Below, one piece after another: positions 11,600-23,753 of a DNA stretch of 64,000 bases. The stretch's first letter is position 1; each line of letters begins with the position of its first letter. This stretch comes from Neonectria sp. B-13 (taxonomy: Eukaryota; Ascomycota; Sordariomycetes; Hypocreales; Nectriaceae), in NCBI GenBank assembly GCA_002682825.1, contig NOKP01000053.1:62001-126000 (forward strand). Reading direction: 5' to 3'. A model generated the notes under the pieces. That model was not told the DNA's origin and made no database searches. It worked only from the letters and a program-made list of their open reading frames with translations. The translations under genes were made by a program, and so were the position numbers.

Positions 11600-13015
11600 G
11601 TTAGTATAGTATTACTTATTAGCTATATAACCTATAAGATATAGTTATTATACTTTAGACTATTAATAAATCTCTTTTCTATATTAATAATATTACTATT
11701 TCTTTCTAGCTTTAAAGCTAGCTTCTTTAGAAAGACTTATTCTATTATAATCTATTAGACTATTACTCTATTAAGTTAAATTCTATCTTATAGTAGAATA
11801 TAATAATTAAAGACTATTAATTAGACTAATTCTTTAGCCTTAAGGTATTAATTAGTTTTAATCTTTTATATATCTTATAGATTAGACTTTTAAACTATAA
11901 TTTATAGCTTAGAATTAAAGCTTAGATTTACTTAAAATAAACTATATAAATTATATAAAAGCCTATAAGTATAGCTTAATAAGAGCTTATTAGGCTATAG
12001 TGTAATTTAAAAGGTAATTATCTTACATAATTAGTTATATAGTCTTTATATTATATAGAAGGTTGAATAGAATATAAAGGGCTTAGAAAGTATAAAGTCT
12101 TATAGGCTAGGCTTTTATCCTAAGAGGTTTTAGCCTTTTCTAAGATCTAGCTTTTCTAAGGTCTAGCTTTTCTAAGATCTAGCTTTTCTAAGATCTAGCT
12201 TTTCTAGCTAATTAGGGCAGTAAAACTTATATATTAACTTTATAGTAGAAACCTTTATTTCCTTAAGTTATTATTACCTTAGGCTTAAGTATTAAGCCTA
12301 TTATACTATTATTCTTTTCTATTTTCTTTTATATTATTTAATCTTTAGCTCTTTCTCTAGGTATATACTACTAAGAACTATTATATTTAAATAAATATAT
12401 TCTATATAAAAGTCTTAAGTTTTAAAGAAAATAAGAATATTATTAAGATATATTATATAAATAGTATTAATAAGACTATAAAAAGCTTAATATATATAAT
12501 CTTAGAAAGTAATAAGTATATTAATTAGTCTAAATAATATAGCTAAATATTTAAAATAACTATAGTAAGTATAAAATACTATTTTTTACTTATTATCTTT
12601 CATAATATAAATATAATAATAAGTATTCTTAATATTAATCTTACTAAAATACTTTATTTTGTTTAATTCTATTTAGAATTTCTAAGACTAAGAGAAAAGA
12701 TAATAATTCTTTTTTATAACTTAGTTTAAATCTCTATAGTCTATATAGAGTTATAAAGTCCTATTTGGTTTTAGAATAAATAGTATTAAAGCCTTAATAG
12801 AGCTCTTAGAAAAGTATATTTAACCTTTCTTAATAGAATTCTTAATATATTTTTAGAGTATTTTTAACTTTTTCTAAGATAGAATATAAATAGGTCTAAA
12901 AGATAGTTCTTTATTAAATAGTATATTAATACTATAGTTAATTAACTTATATTATAATAATATATTAGTATTATTTATTAAAAATATATTATTAAAGTTT
13001 TATAACCTATAAGGA

Positions 13016-14085
13016 CACTGTTGAAACTACTATTTGAACCACTGTTTCTGCTTATCCGCGATTGCACTGAACAGTCATATGTTTCCTTTGCTTGAGCTTA
13101 ACAGGGGGATAGATCTTTGGATTTTGAACCTAATTATTAACTTTTGCCCCCTCCAGCTTCCCAGAACTCCCTCCGCCAAATCCCTCCATGCAGCTTCATA
13201 GCCAATGTTAGAGATGACCACAGTAGGATTCCCTTGGTTTCTAATGCATTACTCCTTCAGCTACAGGTTGGTTAGAACAATATCACCTATCAACTGCATA
13301 ATCCATAAGGCACAGATAGGGTCATACAGCTTCTTAAGGAACTCCTTCTCTATAGTAGTAATATTACTATTCCTTTCTAGCTTTAGAGCTAGTCTCTCTA
13401 GAAAGAGCTATTCTATTATAATCTACTAAGCAATTATTATATTAAGCTTTATTTCCTCTTATAGTAGAATATTATAGTTAAAGACTACTAATTAGACTAA
13501 CTCCTTAGGTCTAAAGTGGTTGATTATAGGCTATTTTATATACCTTAGGCTAGACTTTTAAGCTGCAATTTGCAGTATAGAAATAAGGCTTAGATATTCT
13601 TTTAATTCAATATATAGGTTATATAAGAGCCTATGTGTATAGCTTAGTAAGGGCTCATTAGGCTATAGTACGATTTGGACAGTAGTCATCTTATGCAATC
13701 AGTGGTATAGTTATTGTATTGTTTAGAAGGTCGGATAGAATGCAAAGAGGTAAGTAACCTAGAAAGCATAGAGGTTACCTTGCAGGCTGGGCTTTTATCC
13801 CAAGGGGTTTTAGCCTTTTCTAAGGTCTAGCTTTTCTAAGATCTAGCTTTTCTAAGATCTAGCTTTTCCAAGATCTAGCTTTTCCAAGATCTAGCTTTTC
13901 CAGCTGATTGGGGCAGCAAAACTTATACCTTAACTTTATAGCAGAAACTTTTATCGCCTTAAGTTATTATTGCCTTAGGCTTAGGTATTAAGCCTATTAT
14001 ACTATTGTTTTTTCTATTTTCTTTTATACTGTTTAACCTTTAGCCTCTTCTCTAGGTGTGTACTACTAAGGACTATTATATCTAA
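13016..14085 (+). mobile_element. R1 element, 14-bp TSD, less decayed
   Basis: 1,070-bp R1 in plus orientation, from CACTGTTGAAAC to TATCTAA, with perfect 14-bp duplications ATAACCTATAAGGA (13002-13015, 14086-14099). It is GC-richer than most copies and so probably among the youngest. It carries about five 16-bp VNTR units (about 13815-13905). On the opposite strand a long frame can be followed through former CAA/CAG stops; the recognisable pieces (TTIEKEFLKKLYDPI, GNPTVVISNIGYEA) match nothing I know. Confidence 0.9.
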
Positions 14086-14197
14086 ATAACCTATAAGGAA
14101 TACTACTATCTTTCTTAGGTTTTAGTCTATTATCCTTAGATAAAATATAATCCTCTTTTATTCTATTAATTCTTATTACTCTATATCTATACTATAT

Positions 14198-15898
14198 TAC
14201 TATTAAAACTACTATTTGAACTACTGTGTCTACTTATCCATAATTACACTAAATAGTTATATATTTCCTTTGCTTAAGCTTAATAAAAGAATAAACCTTT
14301 AGATTTTAAACCTAATTATTAACTTTTGCCTCCTCTATAGGATTCTCCTACTTTCTAATACAGTTATTACTCCTTTGATTATAGATTAGTTAGTATAGTA
14401 TTACTTATTAACTATATAATCTATAAGATATAAACAGGGTTATATAGCTTCTTAAGAAACTCCTTCTTTATAATAGTAATATTATTATTCCTTTCTAGCT
14501 TTAAAGCTAGCCTCTTTAAAAAGAGCTATTCTATTACAATCTATTAGATAATTACTATATTAAGCTATATTTCCTCTTATAGTAGGATATTATAGCTAAA
14601 GCACTATTGAAACTACTGTTTGGACTACTGTTTCTGCCTATTCACGATTGCGCTGAATCATGTGTTTCCTTTGCTTAAGCTTAACAAGGGGATAGATCAT
14701 TGGACTTTGAACCTAATTATTAACTTTTGCCCCCTCTACCACTGTCAGTCCGCTGACACTAGGAACAACTATCAGGCTTCCTAGAACTCCCTCTACCAAA
14801 TCCCTCTATGCTTTATAGCTAATATTAGAGACAACCAGATTCCCTTGGTTTCTAATGTATTACTCCTTTAGCTATAGATTAATTAGAACAATATTATCTA
14901 TTAACTTTATAATCTATAAGGCATAGATAGGATTATATAGCTTCTTAAGGAACTCCTTCTTTATAATAGTAATATTATTATTCCTTTTTAGCTTTAGAGC
15001 TAACTTCTTTAAAAAGAACTATTCTATTATAATCTATTAAGCTATTACTATATTAAACTATATTTCCTTTTATAGTAAGATATTATAGCTAAAGATTACT
15101 AATTAAATTAACTCTTTAGGGTTAACATAGTTAATTATAGGCTATTTTATATACTTTAGATTAGACTTTTAAGTTATAATTTATAATATAGAAATAAGAC
15201 TTAGATATTCTTCTAATTTACTATATAGATTATATAAAAGCTTATATATATAGCTTAATAAGGGCTTATTAAGCTATAATATAATTTAAATACAAGTAAT
15301 TATCTTATATAATTAGTAATATAGTTATTATATTATATAAAAGGTTAAATAAAATATAAAAAGGTAATCTAGAAAGTATAGAAATTAGTTAGACTTTTAT
15401 TCTAAGGAGTTTTAGCTTTTTCTAAGATCTAGCTTTTTTAAGGTTTAGTTTTTCTAAGATCTAGCTTTTCTAAGATCTAGCTTTTCTAGCTAATTAAAGT
15501 AGTAAAACTTATACCTTAACTTTATAGTAGAAACTTTTATCTCTTTAAGTTATTATTATCTTAGGCTTAGGTATTAAGTCTATTATACTATTATTTTTTC
15601 TATTTTCTTTTATACTATTTAATCTTTAGCTCTTTCTTTAAGTATATACTACTAAGGACTATTATATCTAAATTATAGCTAAAGACTATTAATTAGATTA
15701 ACTCTTTAGATCTAAAGTAGTTAATTATAAGCTATTTTATATACTTTAAGCTAGACTTTTAAGCTATAATTTATAATATAGAAATAAGACTTAAATATTC
15801 TTTTAATTTACTATATAGATAATATAAAAGCTTATATATATAGCTTAATAAGAACTTACTAAACTATAGTATAATTTAGATAGAAATAGTTATTTTAT
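14198..15898 (+). mobile_element. R1 element (outer), 3' part lost
   Basis: Decayed R1 in plus orientation starting TACTATTAAAAC inside Gypsy sequence. It is interrupted by a complete R1 at 14602-15671, continues to about 15898, then is cut where a minus-oriented R1 begins. Its own far terminus and duplication are not found next to it. Confidence 0.65.
14602..15671 (+). mobile_element. R1 element nested in R1, 13-bp TSD
   Basis: 1,070-bp R1, from CACTATTGAAAC to TATCTAA, with a perfect 13-bp duplication ATTATAGCTAAAG (14589-14601, 15672-15684) derived from the surrounding R1. The first 300 bases are GC-richer than the rest. Confidence 0.88.
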
Positions 15899-17121
15899 TT
15901 AAATATAATAGTTCTTAGTAGTATATACCTAAAGAAAGAACTAAAAGTTAAATAGTATAAAAGAAAATTGAAAAGATAATAATATAATAAGCTTAATACT
16001 TAAGCCTAAAGTAATAATAACTTAAAGAAATAAAGGTTTTTACTATAAAGTTAAAGTATAAGTTTTATTACTCTAATTAGCTAGAAAAGCTAGATCTTAG
16101 AAAAGCTAGATCTTAAAAAAGGCTAAAATGTAAGAAGATATACTAAAGGCTGGTTAAGGGCTGAGTGCTTAGCAGTGCTCTGCCTTATAACCAATTGTAT
16201 AGTATGATTTAAGTAATACTAGCTTACTTGAATTGGTTAATCTTTTGGTCTAATGGCTGATTGGTCTATTGAAGGTTGGGTATATTACTCCAACTCTTAT
16301 AGGTATAAGTTTTACTGCCCTAATCAGCTAGAAAAGCTAGATCTTAGAAAAGCTAGATCTTAGAAAAGCTAGACCTTAGAAAACTAGATCTTAGAAAAGG
16401 CTAAAACCCCTTAGGATAAAAGCTTAGCCTATAAGGCTCTATACTTTCTAGGCTCTTTATATTCTATTTAACCTTTTATATAATATAATAACTATACTAC
16501 TAATTGTATAAAATAACTATTTCTATTTGAATTATATTATAGCTTAGTAAGCTTTTATTAAGTTATATATATAAACTCTTATATAATCTATATAATAAAT
16601 TAAAAGAATATTTAAGCCTTATTTCTATACTATAAATTATAACTTAAAAGTTTAACCTAAGGTATATAAAATAGCTTATAATTAACTACTTTAGACCTAA
16701 GAAGTTAATTTAATTAATAGTCTTTAACTATAATATCCTACTATAAGAGGAAATATAGCTTAATATAATAATAATCTAATAGATTATAATAGAATAGCTC
16801 TTTCTAGAGAGGCTAGCTCTAAAGCTAGAAAGGAATAATAATATTACTACTATAGAGAAGGAGTTCCTTAAGAAGCTATATAACTCTATTTATGCCTTAT
16901 AGATTATAAAGTTAATAGGTAATATTATTCTAATCAACCTATAGCTAAAGGGGTGATGCATTGGAAACCAAGGGAATCCTATGAAGGGGGCAAAAGTCAA
17001 TAATTAGGTTCAAAATCCAAAGATCTATCCCCTTATTAAGCTTAAGCAAAGGAAATATATAACTGTTTAGTACAATCGTGGATAAGTAGAAACAGTAGTC
17101 CAAACAGTAGTTTGAATAGTG
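15899..17121 (-). mobile_element. Two R1 parts joined through a solo LTR
   Basis: Minus-oriented R1 sequence on both sides of the LTR at 16129-16301. The left part runs to GGCTAAAA, just past the VNTR. The right part restarts earlier in R1 at GGTATAAGTTTTACTG and repeats the VNTR. The outer flanks (AATAGTTATTTTAT and TTATAAGCTTATAT) do not match. The two halves therefore come from different R1 insertions. Confidence 0.65.
16129..16301 (+). mobile_element. Solo LTR, same family as the miniature LTR element
   Basis: 173-bp copy matching both LTRs at 22914-23086 and 23453-23625, from TGTAAGAAG to CTCTTATA. The flanking five bases differ (TAAAA and GGTAT), unlike an ordinary solo LTR. See the finding on recombination. 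Confidence 0.8.
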
Positions 17122-18358
17122 TTATAAGCTTATATATAATCTTATTTAATAGCTACTAATTTTAATAGGTGTAAATATAAGAAGGTTGAGCTAATTAAGG
17201 GCTTTTAAACTTCTAACTTTTAAAGACATTATTAGTGGAAGCATTTAATAATTGCTTATAATAAGCAGTCTAAAGCTGCTAGAAAAAGAAGTAAGTTACT
17301 CTATTAGTCCTTTTTTAACTAATAAGCTAATTTAAATTAGAAGTAGACTTTAAAAAGCCATCTAGCCCTTTTAACCTTAATATTAGGAATAAGAGGTCTA
17401 GGCTAGACCTACCTAGCTATTCTAATAGCTTTAAGGAAGAAGAAGCATTAAAGAAGATTCTTTATTTTCTTATTGAAAATAACCTATCTTTTAATGTTTT
17501 AAATTCCTATAGCTTTTAAGACCTTCTAACCTATTATAATAAGTAAGTTTCTTCCTATTTCCTATTTCCTATTTCCTACTTCCTATTTCCTATTATAATA
17601 TATACTAATCTAAATTAGGGCTAGTCCTTTAGTTAATAGGTAGAAAGTTAAAGGTATCTTAAATGATACCTTTAATAATAGCCTATTACAGCTAAATAAG
17701 CAATTAGAGAAAAATATAGTAGACTTAGGGTCTTTTTCCCTAACGTTTGATATATGGACTTTAAACACTTAAATAGCCTATTTAGGCATTATTCTTATCT
17801 TCCTAGATAAGGATTTTAAGCTCATTTATAAGCTAATTAGTAAGTAAAGACTTTATTATACTAATTAATTATAATAATTTCCTATTTAGAAGTTAGCTAA
17901 TATGTTTAATTTAATTAACTTCTACATAGGCTTTAATCAGCTTTCTAAGAGCCATACTAGCCTCTATATCTATAAGGAATTTATATAGGCTTTAATTCCT
18001 TATCTAGCTATTACAGTTAATTCTATATTTAGGTAAGCTTTTCCTTTTTACTATTTTAACCTTTTAAGCTAATAAGTAACCTTAATAGTATTATAAGGGA
18101 TAATACAGTAAATAATAATACATTTATCTCTACTTTTAAAGATAACTATTAGCTTTCTTTAAATTAGAGATTTAAGTGTAATATTCACTATATAGTATAT
18201 ATAATTAACCTTATTACATAAGATATCCTAAAGGAATTCCTTTTATCTAAGGAATTAGAAATATTATTATTTAGCTAAAGTAATACTATATTAGAAAAAG
18301 TCCCTAGTTTCTTATTTAGTAAGTCTATTAATTTAGATATAATAGTCCTTAGTAGTAT

Positions 18359-19332
18359 TTATAGTAATTTTAGCCTTAGTCAATATTATCTAATAGATTA
18401 AGATAATATAGTAGATAATATACAGCAGTTAATATAGTAAGATGCTATACTTAGTACTATCAATCCTAATAACTTAAATACAGTAAGCTTTCCTAGTAAT
18501 ATAGTTTACATTAATATTATACCTTGAGCCTATTTTTACAATCTATCTAGGTCCCTCTTTCTAACCTTAATGTCTAATTCATAAAAAGCTTATCCTAAAC
18601 TATAGTATATATAAATAACTATGTCTTATTAAGCTAATAAGTCTAACTAGTCTTCTTCCCTCTTTCTTAATACACTATAATACAGTATAATACAACTATA
18701 ATGCATTCTACTTTTACTATTACCTACTGTATCTTATAACCTAATAGTAAGAAATAGAGCTATAAGGTATATAAAATAGGATATTATTACTCTCTAGATA
18801 GAGAGATTAAGCCTACTAAGTATAAGTAGTAGCTTTATTAGGCTAAAATCTATAACCTTAGTAGCTTTAAGTCTAATTATATAATAGTTAGTACTATTCA
18901 AATAGTATATTTAGTTATATTTAGCTACTGTCTATTCTTAAATAATAAAGGTACTAAAGTTAATAATATTAGCTTTATTAGAGAGGAAAAGGAGTTTCTT
19001 GAAAAGCTTACTAGAAGATTAGAAGCTAGGTCATGCTAGGACAAAGCCATTACTAACAAATTAACTAGAGACAAATATGCTCTATGGTTCTAGGAGCTGC
19101 TAGGGTGCATAGAGCTAGTGTAGATAGCCAGCTAGTCTGGCATTGTAAAATCGGGGGGAAGGATTATGTGCTAGGAATAGGGTTAAGGAAAAACTTAGAC
19201 TGGATGGAAAAGGTAGATGGGTTCGGGTTAGATGCAAAGGTTAATAAAGAACTTTAAAACCAACCAGGCTTGAGATAAAGAAATTGATGTGTAATATAGT
19301 AATCATTATATATTAGGTTCCCTTATAGAGGG
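18359..19332. mobile_element. Element R3 (974 bp) with 14-bp TSD
   Basis: Inserted in the R1 at 18333-20363, flanked by perfect 14-bp duplications GTCCTTAGTAGTAT (18345-18358, 19333-19346). It starts TTATAGTAATTTTAG and ends CCTTATAGAGGG, with no inverted repeats. The part after about 18980 is markedly less AT-rich. On the plus strand 18700-19260 can be read as a broken frame with pieces such as YYYSLDREIKPTKYKQ, resembling no family I recognise. Only one copy is seen here. Confidence 0.6.
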
Positions 19333-20218
19333 GTCCTTAGTAGTATATACTTAAAAAAGAGGCTAAAGGTTAAATAATATAAAAGAAAATAGAAAAAATA
19401 ATAGTATAATAAGCTTAATACTTAAGCCTAAAGTAATAATAACTTAAGAAGATAAAAGTTTTTACTATAAAGTTAAGGTATAAGTTTTACTATTCTAATT
19501 AGCTAGAAAAGCTAGATCTTAGAAAAGGCTAAAATCCCTTAGGATAAAAGCCTAGTCTATAAGATAATCTTTATACTTTCTAGATTACCTCTTTATATTC
19601 TATTTAACCTTTTATTTAATATAATAATTATACTATTAATTATATAAAATAACTATTATTCAAATTATACTATAGCCTAATAAGCCCTTATTAAGCTATA
19701 TATATAAGCTCTTATATAACCTATATAATAAATTAAAAGAATATTTAAGCCTTATTTCTATATTATAAATTATAGCTTAAAAGTTTAGCCTAAAGCATAT
19801 AAAATAGCCTATAATTAATTACTTTAGACCTAAGAAGTTAATCTAATTAGTAATCTTTAATTATAATATCCTACTATAAGAGGAAATACAACTTAATATA
19901 GTAATTGCCTAATGGATTATAATAGAATAGCTCTTTCTAGAGAGGCTAGCTCTAAAGCTAGAAAGGAATAGTAATATTACTATTATAGAGAAGGAGTTCC
20001 TTGAGAAGCTATACAACCCGATCTGTGCCTTATGGATCATGCAGTTGATGAGCGATGCTATGCTGACCAACCTGCAACCGAAGGAGTGATGAGAAAGCAA
20101 GAGAATCCTACTGCTAGCCTTGGTTAGCATACAAAAGCTGGTTTGCCCTTGGCTTATACAGACTGGTCATCTCTAACATCGGCCACGAAGCTGCGTGGAG
20201 GGATTTGACGGAGGGAGT

Positions 20219-20363
20219 TCTTTTGATAACATACAACGCGTGGCGCGTCACGGTAGGACAGGCTGGAAACTAAAAGAGACTAGAAGCAATTAAGGGTCGG
20301 GCAAGCCCAGGCTGGACGATGCACTCGCATCTTGTGCCTGAGCTTGCTGTGATGAAGAGATCT
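20219..20363. other. Unique GC-rich segment fused to R1
   Basis: 145 bp that contrast with their surroundings (contains CGCGTGGCGCGTC and GATGCACTCGCATC, the latter a short hairpin). It occurs once in the window and shows no C-to-T decay, as expected for a low-copy sequence that escapes RIP. I cannot identify its source. Confidence 0.6.
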
Positions 20364-20997
20364 GTAAGTCTACTAATACCCTTAATTATAAGCATAATCT
20401 AATTTTATCTAGCCCTTATTACCCAAATTCGAAGAATAGCTATTTTAACTAAATATACAACTGAGGTTAAACAGCTATTAGAAGAGGGAATAAAAAAGTT
20501 TCAAAGGGAAAATAAGCTTCTTACTAAGAAGAAAAAGTCCCTTTAGGTAAGCTTATTCTTATTCTTATTCTTATTTTTAACCTTAATTTAAATATAAGTT
20601 AACTATTTAAATAGATAATTCAACTCATTGGAATTCAATATATTGAATGATTGAAGCTAGCCTTGAATTAAAAGACCCTTTAGCCTATGTCTTTAAAAAT
20701 ACTTCTAATATAGAGTTTAAAGAGGTAAATAGCTAATTTAATATCCCTTTTTCCTTATAATAATACTAATATTTTAATATAGGTCTTTTTAGTAGATATT
20801 GACTAGGAATTCCTAATTGAGGTTAAAAGGCTATTTGAAGTCTTTATAAGACCTTCAATTTAGCTATAAGGTCAATTTTATACTACTATGCTAGAAGGCT
20901 TATTATTTATTTATTAAATTTATAATAAGCTAGAAGCTTTAAAAGAAGCTTTTTCTACTAGTAGTTTTAAAAGGCCTGAATTTGTAAGCTATTATTC

Positions 20998-21095
20998 CTT
21001 ATTTTCCTATTTTCCTATTTTCCTATTTTCCTATTTTCCTATTTTCCTATTTTCCTATTTTCCTATTTTCCTATTTTCTTATTTTCCTATTTCCT
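20998..21095. repeat. 8-bp tandem repeat (CCTATTTT)n
   Basis: About eleven imperfect copies of CCTATTTT inside the hAT plus copy, at a position matching a probable transposase intron. The minus hAT copy has a shorter version at about 7325-7365. Confidence 0.85.
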
Positions 21096-22913
21096 ATTAC
21101 TTAAATTAAACTAATCTCTTATTAGGCTAATGGCTATTTGTCTCTTATTAATACTATTAATAAGAGTATAAATAAGCTTGAAAAGTACTTTTCTAAAAGC
21201 CTAACTAAGAAAGATTTAGTTAGCTATAAGCCTTATTTTTATAGTATCTTTTTAGACCCTAGGTTTAGATTAATACATTTTAAAGATAATAGCCTATTAG
21301 CCTTCTATCCTACTATTAGTTAGGATATAGTTAACTTATTTAAAGTAGACTATTTAAGGTATGTTTTAAAGTTATTATTCTAATTTTAAGTATATTTCCT
21401 ATTTACTAATTAATTTATAGAGTTAAGTAAGAAAGAAGGGATTTTCAGCAGCCTAATTTATCCTTTAATGAATTAGGTCCTAATACTAACTTAGAAGATA
21501 AGCTATCTTCTAATTTAAGGTCTAAAAATGATTTTTATATAAGTAATATTCCTAAGGAAGAGGAATATATTACTTATATAAGTAAGGCAGTTTTACCTAA
21601 AAGGGTTAGTATTATCCTAATTTCCTTTAACCTTATTTATAATACTAACCTTAATTCAATAGACTAATATTCTAGAATATTAGAGAAATATAGCAATTCG
21701 ATTTCCCAATTTAGCTATATTAGCTAGATACTATTTAGCTATTCTAGCAACTTCTATAACTAGTGAAAGTACCTTTTCAATTAGTAATAATATTATTACT
21801 AAATCAAGGAATAAGCTATTACCTAATACAGTTAGGCAGCTTATTTTGCTTAAAAGCTAGAATAAGTCTTTTAATAACTTAAAGAAAGAAGAAGAAGAAG
21901 ATAGGGAGAAAGTTAGAGAGGAGGTTAAAGAGAAAGTTCAGTAAATTGATTTAGATTAGTGTTTTTCTTAGTAAGAATCTTATTTCCTAGTCTTAGTCTA
22001 TTTATAGTAATATTTATCTAGTTATTATTTTCCTATTATAAAGCTTAACTTTAAATAACTTTATTAGCTTTTTATACCTTCTTTTCTTAATACCTTAAGG
22101 CTTAATTTAATAATAAAGTTTAATAAGAAAGTAAATATTTTAGTAATATAAGCTTAATAAGATATAAAGGAAATAGTTTATATCTAATTTATATATACTA
22201 TCTATAGTATATTTTAAATACTAAATCCTATTTTAGTTATCTATTTTAATTAGCTTTTAATTTTAATTTTTATAAATACCCTAAGTTAGAATAAAGCTAA
22301 TTAAGAAGTTAATACTAATATAAACTTAATAGGTTAAAAAGAATAAAACTAATATCTTATTTATATATAGTATTTATTACTATTAAAACTACTGTTTAAA
22401 TTACTATTTCTACTTATCTATAATTATACTGAATTATATATTTCCTTTACTTAAGCTTAATAGGGGGATAGATCTTTGGATTTTGAACCTAATTATTGAC
22501 TTTTGCCCCCTCTACTACTATTAGTCTACTAATACTAGGAATAATCATTAGGCTTCTAACTCCTTCTACTAAATCCCTTTATACTTATAGCTAATATTAG
22601 AAATAACTATAATAGGATTCCCTTAGTTTCTAATGTATTATCCTTTTAGCTATAGATTAATTAGAATAATATTACTTATTAACTATATAATCCATAAGGT
22701 ATAAATAGAGTTATATAGCTTCTTAAGGAACTTTTTCTCTATAGTAGTAATATTACTATTTCTTTCTAGCTTTAGAGCTAGTCTCTCTAGAAAGAGCTAT
22801 TCTATTATAATCTACTAAGCTATTACTATATTAAGTTATATTTCCTCTTATAGTAGGATATTATAACTAAAGACTACTAATTAGACTAACTTCTTAGGTC
22901 TAAAGTAGTTAAT

Positions 22914-23625
22914 TGTAAGGAGATATACTAGAGGCTGGCTAGGGGCTAAGTGCTTAATAGTGCTCTACCTTATAACCAATTGTATAGTGTGATTTAGGTA
23001 ATACTAGTTTATTTGAATTAGTTAATCTTTTATTCTAATGGCTGATTGGTCTATTGAAGGTTAAGTATATTACTTTAACTCTTATAATTATTCAAGTATG
23101 CATTAGGTTAGTAGCTATATAAAAGGTTATAGGTTTAAATCCTCTTTGAACCTTATAACTATAATAGGCTACTAGCTTATAGGGTAGCTACTAGTGTATA
23201 ATTGCTATTATAATTGGTTAATCCTAAGGGTTAATAATTATAGTTATTTTTAATTAGTTTAAAGGCTAGACTAAGCTCTTTAATAGTAAATGTATAAGTA
23301 TAGCTATAGCTATTATATTCCTAGCTATTATAGTAAAGACCTTATATAGTTGGTTATAGAAAGAAGATCTATGCTCTATTAAGCTAGAAGGGATTATACT
23401 AAGCTAGTTTAAGTTAGTAGCCTAGGATGTACTATTTAGAGAGAGGGATAATTGTAAGAAGATACACTAAAGGCTAGCTAGAGGCTAAGTGCTTAGTAGT
23501 ATTCTACCTTATAACTAATTGTATAATGCAATTTAAGTAATACTAGCTTACTTAAATTGGTTAATCTTTTGGTCTAATGGCTGATTGGTCTATTAAAGGT
23601 TAGGTATATTACCCTAACTCTTATA
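22914..23625 (+). mobile_element. TRIM-like miniature LTR retroelement
   Basis: 712-bp unit made of two 173-bp direct repeats (22914-23086, 23453-23625) around a 366-bp internal region. A perfect 5-bp duplication TTAAT (22909-22913, 23626-23630) flanks the unit. The repeats begin TGTAAG and end CTCTTATA (ACA expected before decay). Immediately upstream of the second repeat is a purine tract, AGAGAGAGGGATAA, in the position of a polypurine tract. No protein is encoded. This matches terminal-repeat retrotransposons in miniature, which move with another element's enzymes. I could not define a tRNA primer site. Confidence 0.8.
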
Positions 23626-23753
23626 TTAATTATAAGCTATTTTATATGCTTTACGCTAGACTTTTAGGCTATAATTTATAGTATAGAAATAAGGCTTAAA
23701 TATTCTTCTAATTTACTATATAAATTATATAAGAGCCTATATATATAGCTTAG

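Larger units (their letters stand above)
10168..12390 (+). mobile_element. R1 element with nested SINE and MITE, 15-bp TSD
   Basis: Heavily decayed R1 in plus orientation, from TACTATTAAAAC to ATATTTAA. It is flanked by a perfect 15-bp duplication, ATAAATATATTCTAT, at 10153-10167 and 12391-12405. It was inserted into the Gypsy RT relic and later received the SINE (10231-10705) and MITE M2 (10891-11599). Subtracting those inserts and their duplications leaves about 1,016 bp. Confidence 0.85.
9922..14197 (-). pseudogene. Ty3/Gypsy reverse transcriptase relic, split by R1 insertions
   Basis: Three minus-strand pieces (9922-10167, 12406-13015, 14100-14197) become contiguous once the R1 insertions and their TSDs are removed. 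In 12460-12840 hand translation gives RT motifs (LYIDYRDLNQV-like, NYYPLPLVLEIL, YTRYGYFKYL) followed by a decayed FGLTNA-like stretch. In 9922-10167 it gives the end of the palm (NFLGFI-like, then QVFLGF-NFY-RF). The order and spacing match Ty3/Gypsy RT. Former CAA/CAG codons are stops, so it is inactive. It could be a second copy of the element seen at 795-2920. Confidence 0.7.
18333..20363 (-). mobile_element. Chimeric R1 insertion with foreign end, 14-bp TSD
   Basis: Begins with the R1 terminus TTAGATATAATAG, is interrupted by element R3 (18359-19332), and continues as R1 to about 20218. Where the usual CAACAGTG end should come, it has 145 bp of GC-rich unrelated sequence instead. The whole unit is bracketed by duplications GTAAGTCTATTAAT (18319-18332) and GTAAGTCTACTAAT (20364-20377, one transition), so it appears to have integrated as one piece into the hAT. 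An extra segment of about 50 bp (GCTAGCCTTGG...) also interrupts R1 near 20110-20160. Confidence 0.7.

Noticed and set aside
21138..21323. 61-residue open frame in the hAT plus copy
   Set aside because: It is a surviving stretch of the decayed hAT transposase (YKPYFYSIFLDPRFRL), not an independent gene.
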